A stretch of 64,000 nucleotides of DNA, taken from Hydrogenophilus thermoluteolus (lineage in GTDB: Bacteria; Pseudomonadota; Gammaproteobacteria; Burkholderiales; Rhodocyclaceae). The notes below the pieces were generated by a model, which was not told the DNA's origin, did no database searches, and saw nothing but the letters and a program-made list of their open reading frames with translations. The stretch covers positions 468,001-532,000 of the forward strand of contig NZ_AP018558.1 in NCBI RefSeq assembly GCF_003574215.1. The letters run 5' to 3'. Position numbers and translations under genes: made by a program. Below, piece by piece: positions 16,668-25,092 of this stretch. Numbering within the stretch: position 1 is the first letter of the stretch; each line of letters starts with the position of its first letter.

Positions 16668-16709
16668 ATTTTATGCCGATGCGCCCAATTTTTCTTTGAT
16701 CTAAATCAA
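16668..16709 (-). promoter_or_regulatory. FNR-type box with class II spacing to the diiron gene promoter
   Basis: TTGATCTAAATCAA at 16696-16709 is a perfect match to the FNR/ANR consensus TTGAT-N4-ATCAA. Reading leftward, a -10-like TAAAAT lies at 16673-16668. The box centre is 32 bases from the -10 centre, which places the box at about -41.5, the standard class II activator position replacing the -35 element. This predicts low-oxygen activation of the diiron oxygenase operon by an FNR-family protein. Confidence 0.7.
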
Positions 16710-16725
16710 AAAACATGCAAATAAT

Positions 16726-16737
16726 CCGACCGGTCGG
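16726..16737. promoter_or_regulatory. perfect palindrome, probable TetR-type operator
   Basis: CCGACCGGTCGG is a perfect 12-base palindrome upstream of the FNR box. Its core shares 9 of 10 bases with a site at the paaG promoter (33211-33222), so the same TetR-family protein, most simply the one encoded at 24.4-25.1 kb, may bind both. Confidence 0.5.
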
Positions 16738-16817
16738 TCAAAAATAAGCGTAAGCGGTGACGGTGGGGGGAATGCTATACTGCGGAAACCCAAGCAAAGT
16801 GGGACGAATAGGGTGCA

Positions 16818-17519
16818 ATGAGCGATCCAGAGCGGCAATCCGGGCAGGGTGGAATTGGCGATACGGAGCAGGGTGGAGCCGGGTGGACGCCCGAAGCGAT
16901 CCGATCCGCGTTGCGTCTGCCACACACGTTTCCGGGGCCCTACGGTGATGATGGGGCGCGGGCCGAGCGTTGGCTCGCTGCGGTATTGGCCGTATTGACC
17001 CCACACCCCGAGCAGGGCGTTTCGGTGCTGCTGACGCGGCGCACCCCCCATCTCTACCACCACCCGGGGCAGATCAGTTTTCCTGGGGGCCGAGTGGAGA
17101 GGGGGGAGTCACCGGAACAGGCCGCGTTGCGCGAAGCGCAAGAGGAGGTCGGGCTTGCCCCCGAACGGGTGACAATCCTAGGTGCGCTTCCAGACTATGT
17201 GACCGTAACCGGTTACCGGGTGACGCCCTTGATCGCGTGGAGCGATGCGCTGGGACCGCTCGCACCCGATCCGTTCGAAGTGGCGGAGGTTTTTTTCACG
17301 CCACTTGCCCATTTCGCAGACCCCAACCGCTATCTGCGCCTGAGTCTCATCTATGACGGCCAACCGCGTTACTACTGGGCTGCGCCGTGGCGCCACTATT
17401 TCATCTGGGGCGCCACCGCGGCCATGTTGCGCCAGTTGGCGTTGCGGCTGGCTGCTTGTCGGGCGGGCGCGTCGGGTTCCCTTTCTCAAGATCGCGCTTC
17501 GGGTTCCTCTTCCGGATAA
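16818..17519 (+). CDS. Nudix hydrolase, CoA pyrophosphatase (NudL/YeaB) type
   Basis: A 233-residue protein with an intact Nudix box GRVERGESPEQAALREAQEEVGL-type pattern (G-x5-E-x7-R-E-x2-E-E-x-G) around residues 93-115. The preceding UPF0035 signature LLTRRTPHLYHHPGQISFPGG identifies coenzyme A pyrophosphatases, which cleave CoA to 3',5'-ADP and phosphopantetheine. The first 25 residues are Gly/Gln-rich and not part of the fold. ATG 16818 is the only start matching the frame. A -10-like TATACT lies at 16776-16781. The 3' end overlaps the convergent hemerythrin gene by 34 bases. Confidence 0.85.
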   Translation: MSDPERQSGQGGIGDTEQGGAGWTPEAIRSALRLPHTFPGPYGDDGARAERWLAAVLAVLTPHPEQGVSVLLTRRTPHLYHHPGQISFPGGRVERGESPEQAALREAQEEVGLAPERVTILGALPDYVTVTGYRVTPLIAWSDALGPLAPDPFEVAEVFFTPLAHFADPNRYLRLSLIYDGQPRYYWAAPWRHYFIWGATAAMLRQLALRLAACRAGASGSLSQDRASGSSSG

Positions 17520-18139
17520 GGTCCTGCACCCAAACCGATGGGGGGCGGAGCATGCCGGACCAGTTTGTCGAAGATCGCTTGCCACTCGTCGCGCGTCGTG
17601 GTTCCGACCATAGGATCGCTGCCGCCTTGACGCCACCCTTCGGCGACCCATGCCCAGTCTTCAGGGGTGAAGTGGCGTTCGGCAATCGGTAACACCTCGC
17701 GCTCCTCGGTCATCATGTGCTGACGGTAGAAGTGGGCGTAGCGGTCGAATACGTCACGGAAACGGTCGAAACCGCCCGGTTCACGGCTTGCGAAGGCGTG
17801 CAGCGCCGCCTCGAGCTCGGCGATGCGCTGTTCCGCTGCGGCGTGCTCTTTTTCGAGACGGGCGATCACCGCATCCGCTTCGCTCGTTTTTTCTTTGAGC
17901 CGGGCGAAGAGGTAGCGATCTTCGTTGGGGTGGTGGCGCCGTTCGGGGTATTCGGTAAGGTAATAAAGCATCGCGCGCAGGAGGCGAAAGTCCGGTTCGA
18001 TCCGGCCAGCGCCGATTTCGTCGAGCAGGAAACGGAGCGCGTGCAATACCGCGGCAAGCGCCTGGTGTTCGTCTTCGATGAGCCGCCACGCGCCATGAAA
18101 GCGCTGTGCAGCGTCGGCGTTCACGTTTTTCGCGTTCAT
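17486..18139 (-). CDS. hemerythrin HHE-domain protein
   Basis: 217 residues, soluble and helical. Iron-ligand motifs of the HHE cation-binding fold are visible in order: H in EDEHQALAAV, RRHHPNEDRYLF, H in LEKEHAAAEQ and FYRQHMMTEEREVLP. Such proteins bind a diiron centre and are used for O2, NO or iron handling. The acidic C-terminal tail overlaps the Nudix gene on the other strand. It follows livF by 16 bases, so it may sit at the end of the liv transcript. Confidence 0.85.
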   Translation of the reverse strand: MNAKNVNADAAQRFHGAWRLIEDEHQALAAVLHALRFLLDEIGAGRIEPDFRLLRAMLYYLTEYPERRHHPNEDRYLFARLKEKTSEADAVIARLEKEHAAAEQRIAELEAALHAFASREPGGFDRFRDVFDRYAHFYRQHMMTEEREVLPIAERHFTPEDWAWVAEGWRQGGSDPMVGTTTRDEWQAIFDKLVRHAPPPIGLGAGPYPEEEPEARS

Positions 18140-18155
18140 CGGCAGATCCTTTTGC

Positions 18156-18905
18156 TTACACCGCAGCCAGTTTTTCTTGACGTTTGCTCATGCCCAGGTA
18201 GGTTTCGATCACCTGCGGGTCGTTCGCCAGCCGCTCTGCAGGCCCTTCCAGGGTCATTTCACCGGTTTCCAGCACATAGCCGTAGTCGGCAACCTGCAGC
18301 GCGGCGCGGGCATTCTGTTCGACCAGAAGGATCGATACGCCTTGTTCGCGCAGCCGCGCGATGGTGCGGAAGATCTCGCGGATGATGAGCGGCGCGAGCC
18401 CCAGAGAGGGCTCGTCGAGCATCAGGAGCTTCGGTTTGGCCATCAACGCACGCCCCACCGCCAGCATCTGCCGTTCGCCCCCCGAAAGTGTCGTCGCCAG
18501 TTGATTCCGGCGCTCTTTGAGGCGGGGGAAGAGTTGGTAGACTTCGTCGAGCGTTTCGGGGATCGAGCGATCCCCTTTACGATAGCGCTGGAACGCACCC
18601 AGAATGAGGTTGTCTTCGACGCTCATTTCACCGAAGAGTTCGCGCTTTTCGGGAACGAGTGCCATGCCGCGCTGCACCAAGTGTTCGACGTCGGGCACAG
18701 GGACAGCTGCTCCCGCGAAATGGATCGTTCCTTGGCTGGGCAGTAGCCCCATGATCGCGGAGAGCAGGGTCGTTTTTCCGGCACCGTTGGGACCAATCAC
18801 GGTGACGATCGACCCGGCGGGAACAGTAATCGAGACCCCGTGCAGCGCTTCGACCTTGCCGTAGCGCACGTGGAGGTTTTCGACCGAGAGGATGGTGTCG
18901 TTCAT
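18156..18905 (-). CDS. livF: LIV-type ABC transporter ATP-binding protein (LivF-like)
   Basis: A 249-residue ATPase of the branched-chain-amino-acid family of importers. Walker A is GPNGAGKTTLLSAI, the signature is LSGGERQMLAVG and Walker B is LLMLDEPSLGLAP; the compact length and the ETGEMTLEGPAERLAND segment fit LivF. ATG 18905 has AAGGAG 8 bases upstream; a GTG at 18914 is less well placed. It is the last transport gene of the livK-H-MG-F set. Location beside the paa genes makes an aromatic or acyl substrate possible, but the sequence does not decide it. Confidence 0.88.
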   Translation of the reverse strand: MNDTILSVENLHVRYGKVEALHGVSITVPAGSIVTVIGPNGAGKTTLLSAIMGLLPSQGTIHFAGAAVPVPDVEHLVQRGMALVPEKRELFGEMSVEDNLILGAFQRYRKGDRSIPETLDEVYQLFPRLKERRNQLATTLSGGERQMLAVGRALMAKPKLLMLDEPSLGLAPLIIREIFRTIARLREQGVSILLVEQNARAALQVADYGYVLETGEMTLEGPAERLANDPQVIETYLGMSKRQEKLAAV

Positions 18906-18917
18906 CGCAGGCACTCC

Positions 18918-20771
18918 TTACTGCACGCCGCCCAGGTAAGCTTCGAGCACACGGGGGTCTTGCTGGACTTCGTCCGGTAACCCTTCGGCGATCTTGCGTC
19001 CGAACTCCATCACGACGACACGGTCGGCCAGGTTCATCACGAAGTCCATGTCGTGTTCGACCAAGAGAATGCCGATGCCTTCGGCACGCAGCGCTTTGAG
19101 GAGCTCCGCGAGCGCGGCCTTTTCTTTATGGCGCAGCCCTGCGGCCGGTTCGTCGAGAAGCAGCAACGACGGATCGCTCATCAGCGCGCGGGCGATTTCG
19201 ACGATCCGCTGTTGGCCAAGCGCCAACGCGCCGGCTTCGGTGTGGAGGTACGCTCCTAAGCCGACCCGTTCGATCTGCCGCCGCGCTTCCGCGAGAATCC
19301 GCGCCTCTTCCCTCCGTTCCAGATGGAGCATCGCGGGGAGGACTCCCGCGTGGGTGCGCAGATGGGCGCCGATTGCGACGTTGTCGAGTACCGAAAGGTT
19401 GGGGAGTAGCCGAACGTGCTGGAAGGTGCGGCTCATTCCCAGCGCGGCGATTTCACGCGACGGTTTGCCGGTGATGTCGACGCCGCGGAAGGTGATCTTT
19501 CCTTCCGTTGGGGTATCGACGCCCGAAATCTGGTTGAAGAAGGTCGATTTGCCGGCGCCGTTCGGGCCGATGAGCGCGAGGATCTCTCCCGCATGGATGG
19601 TCAGCGACATCTTGTCGTTCGCTACCAGCCCTCCGAAACGGCGGGTGACCTGGTCCGCTACCAGCAATACCTCGCCGCGTTGCGGTTTGGCTTGGCTGGG
19701 AAGCGCCTCGGCCGTTTCAGGCATCCAGCGCGGCGTCGCTTTCACGGGGGCGTAGCGCCGCAGGATCGGCCAGATGCCGTCACGCGCTTGCTGCAGCACT
19801 ACCACCATCACCAGGCCGAAGACGATGAGTTCGAAGTTGCCGCTCTGCCCAAGGAGCTGCGGCAGAATGTCCTGCAGCCACTGTTTGGTCAGGGTGATGA
19901 TTACCGCCCCCAAGAGCGCGCCCCAGAGGTAGCCCGCACCGCCGACGACCGCCATGAAGAGGTATTCGATGCCGATCTGCAGCCCGAACGGAGTGGGGTT
20001 GACAAAGCGCTGCATGTGGGCGTAGAGCCACCCCGAGAGCGCCGCAAGGAGAGCGGCAAGAAGGAATGCGGTCCGTTTGTAATGGGCGGTGTCGACCCCC
20101 ATCGCTTCGGCCATCACCACGCCCCCTTTGAGCGCCCGGATCGCGCGCCCGGGGCGGGAATCGAGCAGGTTTGCGGTGGCCCACATCGCCAGCAGGAGCA
20201 GTGCCCAGATGAGGGGATAGATCGCTTCGGGTTCGGCAAGCGTCCATGGGCCCACCGTGATCGGCGGGATGCCGCGCATTCCGGTGTGACCGCCCAGGAA
20301 TTCCAAGTTACCGAAGAGGAAATAGAGGCTCAAACCCCAAGCGATCGTGCCCAGCGGCAGATAGTGCCCGGAGAGTTTCAGCGTGATCGCGCCGATCAGC
20401 AGCGCCGCGGCAGCGGTAAGGAGCAAGCCTAGGACGAGCCCCGTCCAGGGCGAAGGAGGGAGCCACGCGAACCATTCGGGGAGCTGCCCCGCGCTCACCA
20501 CCGCGGTGGTGTAGGCACCCAGCCCGACAAAAGCGGCTTGCCCGAAGCTCGTGAGGCCCGCTACGCCTGTGAGCAACACGAGCCCAAGTGCCACCATCGC
20601 ATAGAGCGCGATGTAGTTCATCAGAGTGACGTGATAGGTGCCCAAAAGGAACGGCGCGGCGGCTACGAGCACTAGGAACGCGATCAATACCGCCCGCGCG
20701 GGGATCGCCCCTTGGGGCGCGAGCGACGGCTTGTCCGGATGGTGAGCGGATAACGAGTTGGGCGCAGACAT
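18918..20771 (-). CDS. fused LIV-type permease and ATP-binding protein (LivM-LivG)
   Basis: A 617-residue fusion. Residues about 25-340 form a LivM permease with eight or so membrane spans (landmarks TGVAGLTSFGQAAFVGLGAY and AVVGGAGYLWGALLGA). Residues about 365-617 are a LivG ATPase with Walker A GPNGAGKSTFFNQISG, signature LALGQQRIVEIARAL and Walker B LLLLDEPAAGL. Permease and ATPase are normally separate genes; the fused form occurs in some betaproteobacteria. The ATG overlaps the livH stop as TGATG, so translation is coupled. A second ATPase (livF) follows 12 bases downstream. Confidence 0.9.
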   Translation of the reverse strand: MSAPNSLSAHHPDKPSLAPQGAIPARAVLIAFLVLVAAAPFLLGTYHVTLMNYIALYAMVALGLVLLTGVAGLTSFGQAAFVGLGAYTTAVVSAGQLPEWFAWLPPSPWTGLVLGLLLTAAAALLIGAITLKLSGHYLPLGTIAWGLSLYFLFGNLEFLGGHTGMRGIPPITVGPWTLAEPEAIYPLIWALLLLAMWATANLLDSRPGRAIRALKGGVVMAEAMGVDTAHYKRTAFLLAALLAALSGWLYAHMQRFVNPTPFGLQIGIEYLFMAVVGGAGYLWGALLGAVIITLTKQWLQDILPQLLGQSGNFELIVFGLVMVVVLQQARDGIWPILRRYAPVKATPRWMPETAEALPSQAKPQRGEVLLVADQVTRRFGGLVANDKMSLTIHAGEILALIGPNGAGKSTFFNQISGVDTPTEGKITFRGVDITGKPSREIAALGMSRTFQHVRLLPNLSVLDNVAIGAHLRTHAGVLPAMLHLERREEARILAEARRQIERVGLGAYLHTEAGALALGQQRIVEIARALMSDPSLLLLDEPAAGLRHKEKAALAELLKALRAEGIGILLVEHDMDFVMNLADRVVVMEFGRKIAEGLPDEVQQDPRVLEAYLGGVQ

Positions 20772-21802
20772 CACTCTTCCTCCACGTGGTGGGTGGTGAG
20801 CGAGCGCCAGAAAAGCACAGGGATGATCAAGGTGAAGACGATCACCTCTTTATAGGCGCTGGCCCAGAAGGAGCTGAAGGCTTCGATGAGACCGACGGCA
20901 AGCGCGCCGAGCGCCGCGATCGGGTAGCTCGCCAGCCCACCGATGATCGCAGCGACGAACCCTTTGAGCCCGATGAGAAAACCGGAGTCGTAGTAGAGGG
21001 TGGTGATGGGGCTCACCAGCACCCCCGAGATCGCGCCGATCGCAGCGGCAAGGAGCAGCGTCAGCCGTCCTGCTAAATTGGGGGAGATGCCCATCAGGCG
21101 CGCACCGTTGCGATTGACCGCGGTGGCGCGAAGCGCTTTACCGTAGAGCGTGCGGCTGAAAAACCACGCGAGGAGTGCGATCAAAACGAGCGAAGCGCCG
21201 ATCACCCAAAGGGCCTGCCCAGGAATCAGCAGCGGGCCGACCGAAAAGCGATCGTCCCAGAGCGGTTCGGTCCGATACCCTTCGGCGCCGAAGATCAAAA
21301 GCCCCAAGCCGACCAGTGCGAGATGCACCGCGACCGAGACGATGAGAAGCACCAGCACCGGTGCTTCGGCAATCGGCTGGTAGAAGATCCGGTAGGTGAT
21401 CGGTCCCATTGCGGCAATCAGCGTGACGGTGAGGAGAATTCGCGCCCATTGCGGCGTGGTTTGCCAGTCGAACGCATACGCGAATGCCAGGGTGAGCAAA
21501 GGCAGGGCGGCATACCAGAAGAGCGCTTCACGCCACGGAACGCTCCGGCCGCGAAAATGGGCGAATGCCTCCATCGCCAGCGCAACGGCACCACCGGCGA
21601 CGAGCAACCAGACGGTGGCCGGGGTTTTGCCCAGTTCGAGCATCGCAAGCGTCAAGGCTCCGTACGAGACGTATTCGCCTTGTGGGATGAAAATGATGCG
21701 CGTGACGGCGAAGACCAGCACTAGGGCGAGTGCCAAAAGGGCGTAGATCGCTGCATTCACGACGCCGTCTTGCGTGAGGATGAGCGCGATTGACCAGTCC
21801 AT
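20771..21802 (-). CDS. livH: LIV-type ABC transporter permease (LivH-like)
   Basis: A 343-residue inner-membrane permease with about eight hydrophobic spans. The N-terminal NAAIYALLALALVLVFAVTRII and the C-terminal GLKGFVAAIIGGLASYPIAALG are typical of LivH. ATG 21802 (MDWSIALILTQDGVV) has an AAGGAGAA site; the frame continues upstream without homology. The insert between spans (HFRGRSVPWREALFWYA) makes it longer than the usual ~300 residues. It pairs with the LivM domain of the fused downstream protein. Confidence 0.88.
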   Translation of the reverse strand: MDWSIALILTQDGVVNAAIYALLALALVLVFAVTRIIFIPQGEYVSYGALTLAMLELGKTPATVWLLVAGGAVALAMEAFAHFRGRSVPWREALFWYAALPLLTLAFAYAFDWQTTPQWARILLTVTLIAAMGPITYRIFYQPIAEAPVLVLLIVSVAVHLALVGLGLLIFGAEGYRTEPLWDDRFSVGPLLIPGQALWVIGASLVLIALLAWFFSRTLYGKALRATAVNRNGARLMGISPNLAGRLTLLLAAAIGAISGVLVSPITTLYYDSGFLIGLKGFVAAIIGGLASYPIAALGALAVGLIEAFSSFWASAYKEVIVFTLIIPVLFWRSLTTHHVEEE

Positions 21803-21903
21803 CGCGGCGGTTCTCCTTGAGCGGGCGCAGACAACCACCGCGTTGCCCTAGTGGGGCGACGCGGCGATCGCAGTTCAATTTACCGAGCGGCTGATGCGCG
21901 CTT

Positions 21904-23058
21904 TTATTTGACGTATTTCCAGGTGCCGTTCTGGATCTGGACCATGACGCGCGCGCGCTGATCGAGCCCGAGGTGGTCGTCTTTGCTCATATTGAAGATT
22001 CCGTGTGCGCCGGCAACGTTCTTGACGTTTTCGAGCGCGTCACGCAGCGCGACGCGGAATTCCGGCGTACCCGGCTTCGCCTTCTTGAGCGCTTCCGGCA
22101 ATGCCGCGGCCAGGAGTTTCCCCGCGTCCCAGGCGTGCCCGCCAAAGGTCGAAACCGACCCTTTGCCGTACTTCGATTCGTAGGCTTGGACGTACTCCAT
22201 TGCTGAAGCTTTCACCGGGTGGTCTGCAGGCAGTTGCTCGGCAACGAGCACCGGCCCGGCAGGCAAGAAGGTGCCTTCACAATCTTTGCCGCAGACCCGG
22301 AGGAACGCGTTGTTCGCAACCCCGTGGGTTTGGTAGATCTTACCGCGATAGCCGCGCTCCTTGAGCGTTTTTTGCGGCAGCGCCGCGGGGGTGCCGGAGC
22401 CAGCGATCAGGATCGCGTCTGGGTTGGCCTGAACGAGCTTCAACACCTGACCGGTTACCGAGGTGTCGGTACGGTTGTAGCGCTCGTTGGCAATGATCTT
22501 GAGCCCACGGGCTTCTGCTACTTTACTGAAGTTTTCGAACCATCCCTCGCCGTACGCGTCGGCAAAACCGATGAACCCGACGGTTTTCACGCCGGAATCG
22601 ACCATGTGTTCGACGATTGCCGTCGACATCTGGTGGTCGTTTTGCGGCGTTTTGAAGACCCAGTAGCGTTTGGCGTCGACCGGTTCGACGATCCGGTTGC
22701 TCGCAGCAAACGAGATCATCGGCACTTTCGCTTCCGCAACGACGTCGATCATCGCGAGCGAGTTGGGTGAAGTGGTCGAACCCATCACCAAGTCGACGTT
22801 GTCTTCGGTGATGAATTTGCGGGTGTTCTTCACCGCAGTGGTGGTGTCCGACGCGTCGTCGAGCACGATATAGGTGATTTGTTCACCCGCGATCTCTTTG
22901 GGCATCAGTTCGATAGTGTTTTTTTCCGGGATGCCGAGCGACGCGGCGGGCCCAGTGGCCGAAACGGTCACGCCCACTTTGACTTCGGCCCAGGCAGCAC
23001 CTGCGGCGAACGCAACGCCCAATGCAACGGTCAGCGATTTGAGCACCGGTTTTTTCAT
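21904..23058 (-). CDS. LIV-type periplasmic substrate-binding protein
   Basis: A 384-residue protein with a cleavable signal peptide (KSLTVALGVAFAAGAAWA, cut before EVKVGV). The mature part has the periplasmic-binding type I fold seen in LivK/HbaE-type proteins: VTVSATGPAASLGIPEKN, DDASDTTTAVKNTRKF, GSTTSPNSLAMIDV and GGHAWDAGKLLAAAL. It captures the ligand for the livH/livMG/livF importer. ATG 23058 has GAGGAGA upstream. Ligand is not deducible: relatives bind branched-chain amino acids, amides, benzoate or other aromatic acids. It has its own promoter in the 99-bp gap after paaJ. Confidence 0.88.
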   Translation of the reverse strand: MKKPVLKSLTVALGVAFAAGAAWAEVKVGVTVSATGPAASLGIPEKNTIELMPKEIAGEQITYIVLDDASDTTTAVKNTRKFITEDNVDLVMGSTTSPNSLAMIDVVAEAKVPMISFAASNRIVEPVDAKRYWVFKTPQNDHQMSTAIVEHMVDSGVKTVGFIGFADAYGEGWFENFSKVAEARGLKIIANERYNRTDTSVTGQVLKLVQANPDAILIAGSGTPAALPQKTLKERGYRGKIYQTHGVANNAFLRVCGKDCEGTFLPAGPVLVAEQLPADHPVKASAMEYVQAYESKYGKGSVSTFGGHAWDAGKLLAAALPEALKKAKPGTPEFRVALRDALENVKNVAGAHGIFNMSKDDHLGLDQRARVMVQIQNGTWKYVK

Positions 23059-23119
23059 GACACGTCTCCTCATTGCCTCCAAGTTGCCCGCACTGACCCG
23101 GCGGGGATGGGGTGGCTCT

Positions 23120-23149
23120 AAATTACCACATATCAAATAAATTTGACAA
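23120..23149 (-). promoter_or_regulatory. probable promoter of the liv transporter genes
   Basis: Minus-strand TTGTCA (23149-23144) and TAATTT (23125-23120), 18-base spacer, in an AT-rich gap between paaJ and the binding-protein gene. It suggests that the transporter can be expressed apart from the paa operon. Confidence 0.42.
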
Positions 23150-23157
23150 TATCTAAC

Positions 23158-24369
23158 TCAGACTTTTTCGAGCATCATCGCGATGCCTTGCCCGACGCCG
23201 ATGCACATCGTCGCGACCGCCCAACGGCCGTCGCGGGCGTGAAGGGCGCGCGCCGCAGTGAGCGCGAGGCGCGCGCCCGAGGCGCCAAGCGGGTGACCGA
23301 GCGCGATCGCGCCACCGTGGGGGTTGACGTGTTCGGCGTCGTCCGGTAGTCCCAGTTGGCGCAACACCGCAAGTGCCTGCGCCGCGAACGCTTCGTTGAG
23401 TTCGATCACGTCGATTTCACTCAGTCGCATACCGGTACGCGCAAGGAGCTTTTGCGTGGCCGGCGCGGGACCGATGCCCATGATCCGCGGCGGCACACCT
23501 GCTGTGGCCATCGCGTGGATGCGGGCAAGCGGTGTGAGGCCGTAACGTTCCACCGCAGTGGCGCTGGCAATCAGGCATGCGACCGCGCCGTCATTGACGC
23601 CGGAGGCGTTCCCGGCGGTCACCGTACCGTCGGGGCGTACCACCCCTTTGAGTTTGGCAAGCGTTTCCAATGTCGTATCGGGGCGGGGATGTTCGTCGAT
23701 CGCAACGGTCTGCGTTTCGTCTTTCTTGCCGGTCGGGGCGTCGATCGGAACGATTTCACCCGCGAAATAGCCCGCTTGTTGCGCCGCAGCGGTTCGTTGT
23801 TGGCTACGGTAGGCGAACGCGTCTTGGTCGGCGCGGGCAATGCCGAATTCGGCTGCGACGTTCTCGGCGGTTTCGGGCATCGAGTCGGTGCCGTAGCGCT
23901 CTGCCATCAACGGATTGATGAACCGCCAGCCGATGGTGGTGTCCTCGATCTTCGCGCTGCGGGAAAACGCGCTCGTGGCTTTCCCCATCACGAACGGTGC
24001 GCGGGTCATGCTTTCGACGCCACCCGCGATCATGAGCTCGGCATCGCCCGCGACGATCGCGCGTGCCGCGGTGCCGATCGCATCGAGCCCCGAGCCGCAG
24101 AGGCGGTTGATCGTGCTGCCCGGCACTTCGACGGGCAACCCCGCTAGGAGCGCCGCCATGCGGGCGACGTTGCGGTTGTCTTCACCTGCTTGGTTCGCGC
24201 AACCGAAAGAGACGTCGTCAAGCGTGGCCCAATCGATTTGGGGGTGACGGGCAACGAGTGCCCGGATGACGTGCGCGGCCATGTCGTCGGGGCGGACATG
24301 CGCGAGCGCCCCCCCGTAGCGCCCGAAAGGGGTTCGTACGCCGTCGACGAGATAGACAGGTTCTTTCAT
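23158..24369 (-). CDS. paaJ: 3-oxoadipyl-CoA/3-oxo-5,6-dehydrosuberyl-CoA thiolase
   Basis: A 403-residue thiolase. The segment GCANQAGEDNRNVARMAAL is diagnostic of the PcaF/PaaJ group rather than acetoacetyl-CoA thiolases. The active-site cysteine is in INRLCGSGLDA, the His in GGAIALGHPLGASGA and the second Cys in TMCIGVGQG. In the phenylacetate route it cleaves both C8 and C6 3-oxoacyl-CoA intermediates to give acetyl-CoA and succinyl-CoA. ATG 24369 overlaps the paaR stop (ATGA), making it the last gene of the paa operon. Confidence 0.93.
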   Translation of the reverse strand: MKEPVYLVDGVRTPFGRYGGALAHVRPDDMAAHVIRALVARHPQIDWATLDDVSFGCANQAGEDNRNVARMAALLAGLPVEVPGSTINRLCGSGLDAIGTAARAIVAGDAELMIAGGVESMTRAPFVMGKATSAFSRSAKIEDTTIGWRFINPLMAERYGTDSMPETAENVAAEFGIARADQDAFAYRSQQRTAAAQQAGYFAGEIVPIDAPTGKKDETQTVAIDEHPRPDTTLETLAKLKGVVRPDGTVTAGNASGVNDGAVACLIASATAVERYGLTPLARIHAMATAGVPPRIMGIGPAPATQKLLARTGMRLSEIDVIELNEAFAAQALAVLRQLGLPDDAEHVNPHGGAIALGHPLGASGARLALTAARALHARDGRWAVATMCIGVGQGIAMMLEKV

Positions 24370-25070
24370 CGTGGATCTCCAACCAAATGGGTCACGGGAT
24401 CAGGGGAAAGGGGATGTTGCGAAGACAACGCAGCGGAAACGGCAGAATTGGCCGTGTGGGCGTGCGCGGCTGCGGGGACGCCGCGCAAAAAAAGCTCGAT
24501 GACGAGCGGGGCAAGGTCACGATGGGTGAGCGGCCCGTCCGGTCGCAGCCAGGTGAAGGTCCAGTTGATCATCCCGAAGAGGGTCATGGTGAGTGCCGAG
24601 ACGGTGGTAGGGGAGGTATCGTGCGGGACGAGCGCTGCGATCACCCGTTCGAAGCCGTGCACCACCTGACGCTGTTTGGTGCGGATGACTTCGGCAAGCT
24701 CCGTGGGGAGGTGTTTCACGTCCTGCACCAGCACGATGTGGCGGTGCTGCGCATGAGCGTACTCGTCGAGAAACGCGGTGATGAGGGCAACGAGTGCCGC
24801 TTCGGCTTCTTGGGGTGTGGAGAGCGACCGGTTGGCCAGCGTCTCACGCACGAGCGTGCAGAGCCGTTCGACGTGGGCGTCGGCAACGTCGAAAAGGATG
24901 TGCTCTTTGTCCCGGTAATAGTGGTAGAGGAGCGCCTTGGAAACCCCGCACGCTTTGGCGAGCGTCGCCATCGAAGCCGCGTGAAAGCCCATGCGGGCAA
25001 AGAGCATCGCGGCTTTTTCGAGGATCGCTTCTCGCTGCTCTTCGAAGTTGGGGCTGCGCGTGCGGGCCAT
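24366..25070 (-). CDS. paaR: TetR-family regulator, PaaR-type
   Basis: A 234-residue regulator with an N-terminal TetR helix-turn-helix (ASMATLAKACGVSKALLYHYYRDKEH-like motif, residues about 30-55) and a ligand-binding helical C-terminal domain. Position inside the operon between paaE and paaJ, with an ATGA overlap to paaJ, marks it as the local repressor. In related bacteria PaaR responds to phenylacetyl-CoA. Candidate operators are the sites at 33211-33222 (paaG promoter) and 16726-16737. The C-terminal ~25 residues are low-complexity and may be dispensable. Confidence 0.82.
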   Translation of the reverse strand: MARTRSPNFEEQREAILEKAAMLFARMGFHAASMATLAKACGVSKALLYHYYRDKEHILFDVADAHVERLCTLVRETLANRSLSTPQEAEAALVALITAFLDEYAHAQHRHIVLVQDVKHLPTELAEVIRTKQRQVVHGFERVIAALVPHDTSPTTVSALTMTLFGMINWTFTWLRPDGPLTHRDLAPLVIELFLRGVPAAAHAHTANSAVSAALSSQHPLSPDPVTHLVGDPR

Positions 25071-25092
25071 GGTGTCGGTATGACTCCTTCGT

